DNA of 41,672 nucleotides from Methyloceanibacter sp. (GCA_014380485.1 JACMJU010000075.1:1-41672); one strand, 5' to 3'. Positions 1 through 8,741 are shown, counted from the first letter of the stretch. Translations and numbers: made by a program. Notes: generated by a model not told the origin, from the letters alone.

Positions 1-403
1 AGAAGCCCTGGATCTGGCCGGCATGCAAATCGAGCGTAAGCACGCGATCGGCGCCCGCCTCGACAATCATGTTGGCGACCAGCTTGGCCGAGATCGGCGT
101 GCGGGGTCCGGGCTTCCGGTCCTGCCGGGCATAACCGAAATAGGGAACTACTGCGGTAATGCGCCGGGCCGAAGCCCGCCGCAACGCATCGATGATGATG
201 AGAAGCTCCATGAGATGGTCGTTGGCGGGAGCGGAGGTCGATTGGATGATGAACACGTCCTCGCCGCGGACGTTCTCCTGCACCTCGACAAAAATCTCCA
301 TGTCCGCGAAGCGGCGGACGATACACTTGGAAAGGGAGGTCTTGAGGTGGCTTGCGATCGCCTCGGCGAGGGGGCGGTTGCTGTTGCCTGCAACCAGTTT
401 CAT
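1..403 (-). CDS. prs: Ribose-phosphate pyrophosphokinase (partial)
   Basis: Makes PRPP from ribose 5-phosphate and ATP in the cytoplasm, feeding purine, pyrimidine, His, Trp and NAD synthesis. The frame begins at ATG 403 with [16 protein letters not shown], the usual start of the family, and stays open to the window edge (134 codons, about 40% of the enzyme). Visible family motifs are [11 protein letters not shown], the [15 protein letters not shown] segment, the [14 protein letters not shown]-binding loop and [13 protein letters not shown] strong AAGGAG lies 6-7 nt before the ATG. The C-terminal PRPP-binding loop lies beyond the window. Identity is not in doubt; only completeness is. Confidence 0.97.
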   Translation of the reverse strand, partial: MKLVAGNSNRPLAEAIASHLKTSLSKCIVRRFADMEIFVEVQENVRGEDVFIIQSTSAPANDHLMELLIIIDALRRASARRITAVVPYFGYARQDRKPGPRTPISAKLVANMIVEAGADRVLTLDLHAGQIQGF

Positions 404-515
404 CGATCGCTCCTTAACCTTTAAGGCCGGCTCGCGCGCCGCACCAAGCGGCTTTTAACAAGCGGCTACGGCCGCTGTAAACTCGCGCGGTGAGATCAGG
501 CTGTGGATGAAACGG

Positions 516-1490
516 CTAGCTGGATTTGGGGAGGAGCTTAATGATGCCGTCGGCGGCGGCGCCGGCCGCGGCATCGGCGATGGCGCCCCAGGGACCGTTG
601 AGCGACCCGCGGGGGATCATATTCTGCTGTGAGACCGTGCCTAGCTTCTTGCCGTTGGGGTCCAGCACTTGCCAGTCGATGCGAATACTTTGCTTACCGC
701 CGCTCGCGTCGGTGAGGCTGACGTTGCCCTTTACCATATAGACGTTCACGGCAGTGCCGTTGGCAAGCTTAACGCCGCCGGCATAGAGGCGTTTCTTCAG
801 CGCTATGGTCAGGGATCTCTGCCCATCGCCCGGCGCGCCGGATACCGGCTGAACGAGCACGCCGGCGTATTTGGCGCTTACCGCGCGCGGGGAGGGGGCG
901 GAGGCCGTCGTCGCCGGGCTGCTGCTGCTGCTGCTTGTCGAAGCGGTCGCCACGGCGCTGGCCGATCCGCCGCCCCGGGGCAGACTTGCGGCGAGTTGCG
1001 AGGTGGTCTTGCCGGCGATGCTGCGGATGGCGGCGGTGTCGACGCCGCTCCAGGGATCGCTGCCTGCGCGGGTCGCGATCACCTCGTCGCCGGAGACGCG
1101 CGCCACCCGCGTGCCCTGGGCGTCGGTGAGATCCCAAATATAGGAGATTTTCGATCCCTGCTTTTCGCTCGAGGCAACGAGATAGCCGCGCAGCGTATAG
1201 TTGGTCTTACCGCCGTCGGCGAGCAGCGCCAGCCGGCGTTCCTTGCCGGCTGCAACCAGGGCATCGGTCAGCTGCTGGGCGACCTGAGGCGTGGTGCCGA
1301 TGATGGGAGCAATGGCAATCTTGGTCGAGCCGCCGAACCAGGTCGTGGCGCCGCTCAGAAACCCGCCGCTGCTTGGACCACCCGGGCCGCCGCCGCAGCC
1401 GGTCAAGGGGGCAAGCGCAAAGGCGGCGAGCGCAACGGATACGATACGCCCGACCCAGCCGCGCACGTGTCGTGTGTCCGCGCCCAACAA
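516..1490 (-). CDS. Two-domain exported lipoprotein, function unknown
   Basis: I do not recognise a named family. The N-terminus carries a hydrophobic signal (SVALAAFALAPL) ending in the lipobox LTGC, followed by a Gly/Ser-rich linker, so the product should be a lipidated envelope protein. Two halves resemble each other. Each has an early AIAP/VLVQP-type strand, a middle block (SKISYIWDLTDAQGTRVARV versus QSIRIDWQVLDPNGKKLGTV) and a Gly-Ser...Trp-x-x motif followed by an Ala-rich helix. They are separated by a poly-Ser/Thr/Ala linker. The start is uncertain: TTG at 1490 or 1487 follows GAGGGAG closely, and GTG at 1466 is another choice. It lies downstream of pgeF on the same strand. Confidence 0.75.
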   Translation of the reverse strand: MLGADTRHVRGWVGRIVSVALAAFALAPLTGCGGGPGGPSSGGFLSGATTWFGGSTKIAIAPIIGTTPQVAQQLTDALVAAGKERRLALLADGGKTNYTLRGYLVASSEKQGSKISYIWDLTDAQGTRVARVSGDEVIATRAGSDPWSGVDTAAIRSIAGKTTSQLAASLPRGGGSASAVATASTSSSSSSPATTASAPSPRAVSAKYAGVLVQPVSGAPGDGQRSLTIALKKRLYAGGVKLANGTAVNVYMVKGNVSLTDASGGKQSIRIDWQVLDPNGKKLGTVSQQNMIPRGSLNGPWGAIADAAAGAAADGIIKLLPKSS

Positions 1491-1600
1491 AACACTCCCT
1501 CTGTTGGCCGCACAGCACCGCTCGCGACAGAACTGTCGTGACGGGACTCCCAACCCCTCTCCGAGGCAGCAGCTTACCTGCCCGGGCCCGCTGGCGTCCA

Positions 1601-1628
1601 GTTATAGCGTGGACCGAATTTCGGCCAA
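1601..1628 (-). promoter_or_regulatory. Candidate sigma-70 type promoter for the lipoprotein gene
   Basis: On the minus strand TTGGCC (1628-1623) and TATAAC (1606-1601) are separated by 16 bp in the 161-bp gap after pgeF. The predicted transcript would have a leader of about 100 nt. The assignment rests only on motif match and position. Confidence 0.3.
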
Positions 1629-1651
1629 TTCCGCGTCATGTTGAAGATGAG

Positions 1652-2431
1652 TCAGGAGAGCAGGATGGCGGAAATTTGGCGCCCATAATCCGCTTCGCCA
1701 TGATGTTGTGAACGGCGATAGGAGAAGAGCCGGGTTTCTTCGCAATAGGTGCAAAGCCCGAGATCGGCGATGTCCCCCACGCCGGCCCGCGTCAGGCGTT
1801 CGCCGACATAGCCCACGAGGTCGAAATGAGGCTCGCCCGAGCCGTCATCGGTGACGAAAAAGGCGGAACTTTCCGGCTCCCGGGCGACAAATTGCTCCAC
1901 GAACTCCGCGCCGACCTCGTAGGCCTTCTGGGAGATGGTCGGGCCGATTGCCGCGAACATCCGTTCGGGCCGCGCCCCGAGCTTCCCCATGGCCTTGACC
2001 GTGGCCTCGATGATGCCGGAAAGCGCGCCCCGCCAACCGGCATGCGCCGCGCCGATCACCCGCGCCTCGCCATCGCAGAACAGGACCGGCGCGCAGTCGG
2101 CTGTCAGGATACCGATAGCCAGTCCCGGCTTCGACGTGACGATGGCGTCGGCCTCGGGCGGCGCTTTCCAGAGCTTGTCGACCACCACAACATCGGCGCT
2201 GTGCTTCTGAAACACCGTAAGCAGGCGGTTCGGCTCCGCCCCCAGCAATTCGGCGACACGCGCGCGGTTCTGCCCCACATTTTCCGCCGCGTCGTGCGAT
2301 CCCGGTCCGCAATTCAGGGAGGCGTAAATGCCGCTCGAGACGCCGCCCCGACGCGTGAAGAATCCATGGCGCACACCGCCGATCGAGGCGAGGCTCGGCG
2401 CCGAGAGCATCATCTTGTCGGATGTAATCAT
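1652..2431 (-). CDS. pgeF: Purine nucleoside phosphorylase / polyphenol oxidase family (YfiH/LACC1)
   Basis: A 259-aa member of the DUF152/YfiH family. Characterised members act on purine nucleosides (phosphorylase and adenosine deaminase activities) and older annotation calls them laccase or polyphenol oxidase; the bacterial protein has also been linked to peptidoglycan editing. Motifs seen: GFFTRRGGVSSG near residue 24, VFQKHSADV (H77), LTADCAPVL (C113) and AAHAGWRG (H130), the His-Cys-His metal site. The length is normal. It starts at ATG 2431, 24 nt after the methyltransferase gene, with only a weak ribosome site, so it is probably translated from the lgt operon transcript. Confidence 0.93.
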   Translation of the reverse strand: MITSDKMMLSAPSLASIGGVRHGFFTRRGGVSSGIYASLNCGPGSHDAAENVGQNRARVAELLGAEPNRLLTVFQKHSADVVVVDKLWKAPPEADAIVTSKPGLAIGILTADCAPVLFCDGEARVIGAAHAGWRGALSGIIEATVKAMGKLGARPERMFAAIGPTISQKAYEVGAEFVEQFVAREPESSAFFVTDDGSGEPHFDLVGYVGERLTRAGVGDIADLGLCTYCEETRLFSYRRSQHHGEADYGRQISAILLS

Positions 2432-2455
2432 GATGGTTTGACGTTGGATCGCGGA

Positions 2456-3580
2456 CTAAATGTCTCCGAAGGGAGGCGGCGGGGCAAGCCCGCTCGATTG
2501 CAGCGCAAGCATCTTGAACAAGGCCCCCATCTGGCGCGGGTCGGCAAGCCGGGCCGCACCGGACAGTATCGCTTCCTTCTGATCCGGCGTTGCGCTGCGC
2601 AGCAGACGATCGCAGCGCGTCGCAAGCCCGAGTTTAAGGAGAAATGCGCCTTGAGCCATGGGTCCAAAGGCGGCAAGGCCGAGAGCGCGCGCCGCTTCCT
2701 TGAGCGCGGCAAAATCGACATGGGCGGTGAGGTCGGTTTCGCCCGGTACGCTGAGGGGATCGGCGAAGCGATGGCGATGAACGGCCTGAAGCGTATCGCC
2801 GATGCCGCTCGCTTCATGACCGTAATCGGCGATCAGCGCGGCAATGGGGGCGTCGTTCGCCCGTCCGGCAAGAGTTTCGATTAGTTTTGTTGCGGCGGGC
2901 CGCGTCTCGATGATCGTGCCCTCGGGCGCATCAATGTCCTTCAGCGATGGGGGCACCGCCTCCGCTTCGACCGGAGCGCCGGCACCGAAGGCGAACCCGC
3001 CCCTATCGGCGAAGGCGACGGTCCGTTCGCGCCAAACCCCGCTCTCGCGCACGATTTGCCGCACCGGAAGCGCGTCGATGAACTCGTTGGCGATGAGGAT
3101 GAGCGGACCGCGCGGAACATCTTCGAGCGCCGCGTACCACTGAAGCGGGGCAGGGGAGTCGCGGAGCATCGCGCGTTGCGCCGCCTCCAGAACCGGGCTC
3201 GTCTCGACCAGGGCCACGGAGAGGGCGGCGAGGAATTGAGGCGCGCTTCGCCAAGCGCGAAGCGCATCTCCCATCAGAGTGCCGCGTCCAGGCCCAAGCT
3301 CGGCGACGATCACGGCAGAGGGTGCGCCCATGGCCTGCCACACGGCGGCGGACCATGCTCCGATCAATTCGCCGAAGACCTGGCTGATCTCAGGCGCGGT
3401 GATGAAATCGCCCGCCCTCCCGATCGGCTGGCGTGTGGTGTAATAGCCTGATCGGCGATCGGCGAGGCAGGCTTCCATATAGTCGTGGACGCTGATCGGC
3501 CCTTCGCGGGCAATGCGCTCGCGCAACGTCACCGCAAGCGGCTGCGGGTTGATCGCGGCGCGTTTCGGTTGCGCGCCCAT
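2456..3580 (-). CDS. SAM-dependent methyltransferase, MidA/NDUFAF7 family
   Basis: A 374-aa class I methyltransferase of the COG1565 family. The mitochondrial homologue NDUFAF7 methylates an arginine of a complex I subunit, so a respiratory-complex assembly role is plausible but inferred. Seen in the sequence: ISVHDYMEACLADRRSGYY near the N-terminus, DFITAPEISQVFGELIG, the SAM-binding AELGPGRGTL loop, and ANEFIDALPVRQ. The start is ATG 3580, which shares its A with the lgt stop codon (TGATG), a translational coupling arrangement. The frame stays open well upstream, antisense-free but within lgt, and that extension is not coding. pgeF follows 24 nt later. Confidence 0.93.
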   Translation of the reverse strand: MGAQPKRAAINPQPLAVTLRERIAREGPISVHDYMEACLADRRSGYYTTRQPIGRAGDFITAPEISQVFGELIGAWSAAVWQAMGAPSAVIVAELGPGRGTLMGDALRAWRSAPQFLAALSVALVETSPVLEAAQRAMLRDSPAPLQWYAALEDVPRGPLILIANEFIDALPVRQIVRESGVWRERTVAFADRGGFAFGAGAPVEAEAVPPSLKDIDAPEGTIIETRPAATKLIETLAGRANDAPIAALIADYGHEASGIGDTLQAVHRHRFADPLSVPGETDLTAHVDFAALKEAARALGLAAFGPMAQGAFLLKLGLATRCDRLLRSATPDQKEAILSGAARLADPRQMGALFKMLALQSSGLAPPPPFGDI

Positions 3581-4407
3581 CACGGTGTGGCCATGTCCGG
3601 CTGCCGCCGCGCCCGCCAGATCAGCCACAACCCGATCAGGATCATCGGGATGGAATAGGCGATGCCCGGCGTGAGGATGCCAATATCGAGCGGATGGCCG
3701 GCATGGGGCTCGCGCACGAACTCGGCCAGGCTGCGGAACAGACCATAGAAGACAAGGAACAGGCCGAACACCGTGCCCGGACGCGTCAGCACGTGGTAGC
3801 GGTGGGTGGCGATACGCAAAATAATAAAGAGCACGACGCCTTCGAGAAACGCCTCGTAGAGCTGACTCGGATGGCGCGGGGCATCGCCCGCACCGGGAAA
3901 GACCATCGCCCAGGGGACGTCGCTCACGCGTCCCACTACCTCGGCATTGATGAAATTGGCGACGCGGCCGAAGAACAGGCCGAACGGGGTCGCGGCGGAA
4001 GCGATGTCGCCGAGCGAGAGCGGATTGATGCCCTTGATCCGGGCGAAGAGATAGACGGCGAGCACGACGCCGAGCAGGCCGCCATGAAAGGACATGCCGC
4101 CATGCCACAGAGCGGGGATCTCCGCCGGATTGTGCCAGAAATAACTCGGCTCGTAGAACAGCACGAAGCCGAGCCTTCCACCGACCACGATACCGAGCGT
4201 GATCCAAAGCAGGAAATCGTCGGCCTGGGCGACCGTCATCGGCGGTTTGCCGCCCCAGAGCTCGGGCCGGGAAACCAGGCGGCGTCCATAGAGCCAGCCG
4301 AGCACGATGCCGGCCATGTAGGCGAGGCCATACCAGCGGATGGCGACCGGCCCAATTTCGATCGCCACGGGATCGATCACCGGGTAGGGGAGCACGAGAA
4401 GTTGCAT
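3580..4407 (-). CDS. lgt: Prolipoprotein diacylglyceryl transferase
   Basis: Inner-membrane enzyme that moves diacylglycerol from phosphatidylglycerol to the lipobox cysteine of prolipoproteins, the first step of lipoprotein maturation. The 275-aa protein has multiple membrane segments. It carries the family signature GRVANFINAEVVGR (about 147-160), the GGMSFHGGLLG segment with the essential His (H108) and RHPSQLYEA. ATG 4407 is chosen because the protein then starts MQLLVLPYPVIDP as in relatives and AGAGG precedes it; the open frame upstream has no family similarity. Its stop overlaps the next gene by one base. Several lipoproteins in this window would be its substrates. Confidence 0.96.
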   Translation of the reverse strand: MQLLVLPYPVIDPVAIEIGPVAIRWYGLAYMAGIVLGWLYGRRLVSRPELWGGKPPMTVAQADDFLLWITLGIVVGGRLGFVLFYEPSYFWHNPAEIPALWHGGMSFHGGLLGVVLAVYLFARIKGINPLSLGDIASAATPFGLFFGRVANFINAEVVGRVSDVPWAMVFPGAGDAPRHPSQLYEAFLEGVVLFIILRIATHRYHVLTRPGTVFGLFLVFYGLFRSLAEFVREPHAGHPLDIGILTPGIAYSIPMILIGLWLIWRARRQPDMATP

Positions 4408-4555
4408 GAGCCTCTGCCGGGTCGCTTTTGAGGGGGAGGATGGCCGAGCCTTCACCGCCGGCCGCGCCTCTGTCAAGGCACCAAGGACCGCAAATCCCGG
4501 GAACACTTGCGCTTGATCGTGCTTCATCTGATAGTCGCATTGCAGAGAGCCGAAG

Positions 4556-4825
4556 ATGACGCAAACCACGGGCCGATTTTTCGACGAGCTGGGCAAGCTC
4601 ATCACCGATGCCGCCGGCGCCGCCGAAGGCGTGCGCAAGGAAATCGACAGCATCGTGCGCGCCCAGGCCGAGCGCGTCCTGCATGGCCTCGAATTGGTGC
4701 AGCGGGAAGAGTTCGAGGCGGTCAAAGCCATGGCGCAGAAGGCGCGGGAGGAGAATGAGCGCCTTAGCGAACGCATCGCCGCGCTTGAAGCCGCCATCCT
4801 CAAGGGCTTGGGCGACAAGGATTAG
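4556..4825 (+). CDS. ubiK: UbiK/BMFP accessory factor (YqiC-like)
   Basis: An 89-aa helical, highly charged protein of the BMFP/UbiK family. Relatives bind lipid and ubiquinone-biosynthesis proteins, and Brucella BMFP was described as membrane-fusogenic. The sequence has an amphipathic N-terminus (RFFDELGKLITDAAG) and a C-terminal coiled coil (REENERLSERIAALEAAI) with heptad Leu/Ile, which is the family layout and length. It is transcribed divergently from lgt across a 148-bp gap. The role in ubiquinone synthesis is taken from family knowledge, not from this sequence. Confidence 0.85.
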   Translation: MTQTTGRFFDELGKLITDAAGAAEGVRKEIDSIVRAQAERVLHGLELVQREEFEAVKAMAQKAREENERLSERIAALEAAILKGLGDKD

Positions 4826-4867
4826 CGGGCGCCACCTCCAAACTGCCGAAAAAAAATGTTTTCGACC

Positions 4868-4894
4868 TGTCGATTTCGGCGGACGCCGTTCGTC
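4868..4894 (+). promoter_or_regulatory. Candidate ECF42-type promoter upstream of the DGPF genes
   Basis: TGTCGA at 4868-4873 and CGTC at 4891-4894 are separated by 17 bp, ending 65 bp before the first DGPF start codon. This resembles the TGTCGA / CG(A/T)C consensus that I recall for ECF42-group sigma factors, and the gene of such a factor lies downstream. I saw no second copy before the second DGPF gene or before the sigma gene, so one transcript may cover all three. Confidence 0.55.
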
Positions 4895-4959
4895 GTGTGG
4901 ATAGAGCGCGCATCCGGTGGCCGGATGCCGGCGCTCGGTAAGAGAAGGAGACACAATTT

Positions 4960-5376
4960 ATGCGTTTCATGATTCTGGTCAAAGCCACCAAGGAGTCCGA
5001 GGCGGGCGTCAGGCCGCCGGAGGAGCTGTTTGCCGCCATGGCGGATTATCACGAGCAACTCGCCAAGGCCGGCGTCCTGCTCGACGGCAGCGGCCTTCAG
5101 CCGAGCGCGAAGGGCTGGCGCATCAGATACTCCGGAGATAAGCGCACCGTCGTCGACGGACCCTTCACCGAGGCCAAGGAACTCATCGCCGGCTATACGA
5201 TGATCCAAGTCAAGTCGCGGGCGGAGGCGCTCGAATGGACGCGGCGCTTTCCCAATCCCACGATCGGCGGAAAGGACTGCGAGATCGAAGTCCGCCAATT
5301 GTTCGAGCTCGAAGATTTCGGCGAAAGCGAAACCATGGATCGGTTCCGCGAGATTGGCCTCGGCACCCAGAAATAA
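4960..5376 (+). CDS. YCII/DGPF domain protein, copy 1
   Basis: A 138-aa cytoplasmic protein of the YCII-related (DGPF) family, named for the motif seen here as VVDGPFTEAKE (near residue 66). It opens with MRFMILVKATKESEAG, typical of the group. The biochemical role of these proteins is not established. They are repeatedly found beside ECF42 sigma factors, whose regulon they form. A good GAGAAGGAGAC ribosome site precedes ATG 4960. The C-terminus (after about residue 110) adds a charged tail, EDFGESETMDRFREIG. It lies 70 bp before a second paralogue. Confidence 0.9.
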   Translation: MRFMILVKATKESEAGVRPPEELFAAMADYHEQLAKAGVLLDGSGLQPSAKGWRIRYSGDKRTVVDGPFTEAKELIAGYTMIQVKSRAEALEWTRRFPNPTIGGKDCEIEVRQLFELEDFGESETMDRFREIGLGTQK

Positions 5377-5446
5377 ATACGAGTCCGGCTCGGGGTCGCA
5401 AGCCAGCGTTCCGGGCTGATCCGCACTGCAAAGAGGAGTAGCAACG

Positions 5447-5833
5447 ATGCGATTCATATCGATGGTCAAATCAACCGAAAGCCGATCGGGTCCTCCGCCC
5501 AAAGCCCTGATGGAGGCCATGGATCAATTGGTGAAAGACGCCGCCAAAGCGGGTTGCGTGATGGTTGAGGCCGGGGGCCTGTTGCCGACGTCGAACGGCG
5601 CGCGCATCCGGCTTTCCGGAGGCAAGCTCACGATCATGGACGGTCCGTTCACCGAGGCTAAGGAGGTGGTCGGCGGTTATGCGATTTTCGACGTGAAGTC
5701 GAAAGCCGACATGATTGAATGGACCTCCCGCTTCATGGACCTGCACAAGGAACACATGGCAGGCTGGGAGGGCGAGGCCGAGATCCGCCAACTCGCCGAG
5801 ATGGGCGCGGAACCTTGCCGGTCGGCTGAGTGA
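5447..5833 (+). CDS. YCII/DGPF domain protein, copy 2
   Basis: A 128-aa paralogue of the preceding gene with the same fold landmarks: MRFISMVKST at the start, the diagnostic IMDGPFTEAKE motif near residue 64 and the GGYAIFDVKSKADMIEWTSRF segment. The two differ most at the C-terminus, so they are not a recent duplication. AGAGGAG precedes ATG 5447. The gene ends 68 bp before the sigma-factor gene and reads the same way, consistent with one transcription unit. Substrate and activity are unknown. Confidence 0.9.
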   Translation: MRFISMVKSTESRSGPPPKALMEAMDQLVKDAAKAGCVMVEAGGLLPTSNGARIRLSGGKLTIMDGPFTEAKEVVGGYAIFDVKSKADMIEWTSRFMDLHKEHMAGWEGEAEIRQLAEMGAEPCRSAE

Positions 5834-5901
5834 TCCAGCGATTGTGACAACAAGCCCACTCGGCTTGATCAAACCAACCGAACTGCGTTAGTCGGTAGCC
5901 C

Positions 5902-7203
5902 GTGACGGCTACCGACACGCACCGCGCCATCGATGCAGTCTTCAGAATCGAACAGGCGAAGCTCATCGCCGGCCTGACGCGGCTCGTGCGCGATATCGGT
6001 GTCGCCGAGGAACTTGCCCAGGACGCCCTCGTCGCGGCGCTGGAGCAATGGCCCAGATCGGGCATCCCGGACAATCCGGGCGCTTGGCTCATGACCGCCG
6101 CCAAGCACAAGGCGATCGACCATTTCCGCCGCAACAGGCTCCGCGAACGCAAAGCTGAGGAACTCGGCTACGAACGCGAAATCGAGCAGGAGACGGCGCA
6201 ACCCGATCCGGATGAGGCCCTCGATGACCAATTCGGCGACGATCTCCTGCGCCTCGTCTTTATCTCCTGTCACCCGATCCTGTCCCCCGAGGCGCAGACG
6301 GCGTTGACGCTGCGCCTGCTCGGCGGCCTGACCAGCGACGAGATCGCCCGGGCTTTCCTCCTTCCCGAGCCGACCATCCAACAGCGCATCGTCCGCGCCA
6401 AGCGGATGCTGAGCGACAAGCGCGTGCCGTTCGAAGTGCCGCGCGGGGCCGAGCTCGAAGCGCGACTATCCTCGGTGCTGTCGGTCATCTACCTCATCTT
6501 CAATGAAGGCTACGCGGCGACTGCCGGCGAGGACTGGATGCGGCCTCAGCTTTGCCAGGAGGCGTTGCGGCTTGGCCGCATCTTGGCCGAGCTCGCGCGC
6601 GAGGAGCCCGAAGTTCACGGCCTCGTCGCGCTGATGGAGATCCAGTCGTCGCGCTTCGGGGCGCGCACCTTGCCGTCGGGTGAGCCGGTGCTGTTGCTCG
6701 ATCAGGATCGGGCTCGCTGGGACCGGCTCCTCATTCGCCGCGGTCTTGCCGCGTTCGGGCGGGCAGAGGCGTTGAACGCCGCATCGGCGCGCGCCCCGGG
6801 GCCATACGTCTTACAGGCAGCGATCGCCGCCTGCCACGCGCGCGCAGGGACCGCCGATCAAACCGACTGGGCGAGGATCGTGGGACTGTACGCGAAACTT
6901 GGAGAGGTCACGCCATCGCCGGTGATAGAACTCAATCGCGCGGTGGCGCTTGCGATGTTGCTCGGTCCGGAGGCGGGGCTCAATCTGGTCGATGCCCTGA
7001 CGGCGGAGCCGGCGCTGAGGACCTACCACCTGTTACCGAGCGTGCGGGGCGACCTGCTTCGGCAGCTCGGCCGCTTCGATGAGGCCCGCGCGGAATTCGA
7101 GCGCGCGGCGGCGCTCACGCGAAACGAGCGCGAGCGTAACCTGCTCCTCGCCCGCGCCGCCGCCTGCGAGGCGAAGTCCGACGGACAGAAGCAACAGAAA
7201 TAA
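5902..7203 (+). CDS. ECF sigma factor with C-terminal TPR-like extension (ECF42 type)
   Basis: A 433-aa protein. Residues about 10-75 form sigma region 2 (LVRDIGVAEELAQDALVAAL, GAWLMTAAKHKAIDHFRR) and about 115-165 region 4 (LTLRLLGGLTSDEIARAFL, TIQQRIVRAKRML). The remaining 250 or so residues are a helical extension (VLSVIYLIFNEGYAAT, then TPSPVIELNRAVALA and LPSVRGDLLRQLGRFDEA), the DUF6596/TPR-like domain typical of group ECF42. No anti-sigma gene is adjacent; in this group the extension itself is thought to control activity. It likely drives the two DGPF genes upstream. The start is GTG 5902 with no strong ribosome site. Confidence 0.93.
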   Translation: MTATDTHRAIDAVFRIEQAKLIAGLTRLVRDIGVAEELAQDALVAALEQWPRSGIPDNPGAWLMTAAKHKAIDHFRRNRLRERKAEELGYEREIEQETAQPDPDEALDDQFGDDLLRLVFISCHPILSPEAQTALTLRLLGGLTSDEIARAFLLPEPTIQQRIVRAKRMLSDKRVPFEVPRGAELEARLSSVLSVIYLIFNEGYAATAGEDWMRPQLCQEALRLGRILAELAREEPEVHGLVALMEIQSSRFGARTLPSGEPVLLLDQDRARWDRLLIRRGLAAFGRAEALNAASARAPGPYVLQAAIAACHARAGTADQTDWARIVGLYAKLGEVTPSPVIELNRAVALAMLLGPEAGLNLVDALTAEPALRTYHLLPSVRGDLLRQLGRFDEARAEFERAAALTRNERERNLLLARAAACEAKSDGQKQQK

Positions 7204-7425
7204 GACACTTGACGGCTCGCCCGCGGGGTGACCGGAGCGTTCGGAGCGAGTCGCGCGCAAGCCACGGCCCCGCCAAAGCCCTCATCCACAACTATCTTTG
7301 GCCAATCCCCCTTGCGCGGCCGGGGCGCCTTGGTTCTTCCGTTCCGCCCGTTATATAACTGATTCACAAAGTGATTCGCGAACGGGCAATAACGCGAACC
7401 TCTGCCGGGGCCACCGAGGAGACGT

Positions 7426-7923
7426 ATGGCGACGACCCAGCCGATCTATGACCATTTCACCAACCCGGTCGACATGGTCGAACATATTGCCACCATCCAT
7501 CACTGGACTTTCGAGCGGAGCGCGCCGGACGAGTTGACGCTCACCGTTTCCGGCTCGTGGTGCGACTACCACATCTCGCTCACTTGGCGGGACGATCTGG
7601 AGGCGTTGCATCTCGCTTGCGCCTTCGACTTCAGAGTCTCCAAGCAGCGTCTTGCTGAGATTTACCGGCTGATGGCCTTGGTCAACGAGCAGCTTTGGCT
7701 CGGCCATTTCGACCTATGGCGCGAAGATGGACTGCTGCTCTACCGCCATGGCTTGCTGCTGGCCGGCGCCGACACCCATGTCGGCCAATGCGAGGCGCTT
7801 CTCAAGGCTGCGCTCGAGGCCTGCGAGCGCTATTATCAGTCCTTCCAATTCGTGTTGTGGGCGGGCAAGTCGGCCGAGGATGCGCTTGCCGCCACGCTGT
7901 TCGAGACGCAAGGACACGCATGA
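7426..7923 (+). CDS. YbjN domain-containing protein
   Basis: A 165-aa cytoplasmic protein of the YbjN (DUF1790) family. Landmarks are HWTFERSAPDELTLTVSGSW, a CDYHISLTW strand, HLACAFDFRV and a C-terminal helix with ACERYYQSFQFVLWAGKSA. Family members resemble type III secretion chaperones in fold, and some have been linked to proteostasis or motility; the function in this group is not settled. CGAGGAG lies 6-7 nt before ATG 7426. Its TGA overlaps the proC ATG in an ATGA, so the two are translationally coupled, as is common in alphaproteobacteria. Confidence 0.9.
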   Translation: MATTQPIYDHFTNPVDMVEHIATIHHWTFERSAPDELTLTVSGSWCDYHISLTWRDDLEALHLACAFDFRVSKQRLAEIYRLMALVNEQLWLGHFDLWREDGLLLYRHGLLLAGADTHVGQCEALLKAALEACERYYQSFQFVLWAGKSAEDALAATLFETQGHA

Positions 7924-8741
7924 CCCTCCGCCTCGCCGGCCCGCTGCTCTTGGTGGGCGCGGGAAAAATGGGCGGGGCGTTGCTCGAAGGTTGGCTCCGG
8001 CAAGGCCTCGATCCCGCTACCGTGTTCATCCAGGACCCGGCGCCGCCGCCCGAGGTCCAGGCGCTCGCTGCCCGTCATCGGATGGCGGTCAGCGACGCAC
8101 CCGATCTGCCGGCACCGCCTTCCGTCATCGTGCTCGCCGTAAAACCCGACCTCGTTGAGAAACTCCTGCCCGAGATCGAACCTTTGATGGGCGAAGGGAG
8201 TGTCGTTCTGTCGATTGCCGCCGGCCGGACGCTCGTCAGCCTGTCGCGCAATTTGCCGCCCGGCACACCGATCGTGCGCGCCATGCCCAACGTGGCCGCC
8301 TCGATTGGGCGCAGCATGACCGCGGCTTGCGCCAATTCAGCCGTGACCCGCGACCAGGCGCTCGAATGCACCATGCTGCTCGAAGCGATCGGCGACGTCA
8401 TGTGGATCGACGATGAGAGCCTGCTCGATGCGATTACGGCGGTGTCGGGGAGCGGGCCCGCCTATGTCTTTCTGCTCGCCGAGTGTCTGGCCGAAGCCGG
8501 CCGTGCCGCCGGTCTCGATGCCGAGCTTGCGCGCCGTTTGGCGAGGGCGACGGTCGAGGGCGCGGGCGCGTTGTTACGGCATTCGGACCTTTCGCCGCGA
8601 GAGCTCAGGGAGAAGGTGACCTCGCCCCACGGGATCACCGCGGAGGCAGTCCAGGTTCTCATGGGCAAGGATGGGGTCCAGGACCTTCTCACCCGCGCCG
8701 TCGCCGCCGCCGCCAAGCGCTCCCGCGAATTGTCGTCGTAG
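7920..8741 (+). CDS. proC: Pyrroline-5-carboxylate reductase
   Basis: Catalyses the last step of proline synthesis, NAD(P)H-dependent reduction of pyrroline-5-carboxylate. The 273-aa protein has the Rossmann start LLLVGAGKMGGALLEGW, VIVLAVKPD, the MPNVAASIG segment and the family signature ITAVSGSGPAYVFLL. The C-terminal active-site loop reads LREKVTSPHGITAEA, where most homologues have T-S-P-G-G-T-T, a mild variation. ATG 7920 overlaps the stop of the YbjN gene by 4 nt; a longer frame upstream lies within that gene. Confidence 0.95.
   Translation: MTLRLAGPLLLVGAGKMGGALLEGWLRQGLDPATVFIQDPAPPPEVQALAARHRMAVSDAPDLPAPPSVIVLAVKPDLVEKLLPEIEPLMGEGSVVLSIAAGRTLVSLSRNLPPGTPIVRAMPNVAASIGRSMTAACANSAVTRDQALECTMLLEAIGDVMWIDDESLLDAITAVSGSGPAYVFLLAECLAEAGRAAGLDAELARRLARATVEGAGALLRHSDLSPRELREKVTSPHGITAEAVQVLMGKDGVQDLLTRAVAAAAKRSRELSS

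Noticed and set aside
3581-4954. N-terminal extension of the MidA-like frame through lgt
   Set aside because: The extension is out of frame with lgt, lacks family similarity, and the TGATG junction gives the natural start.
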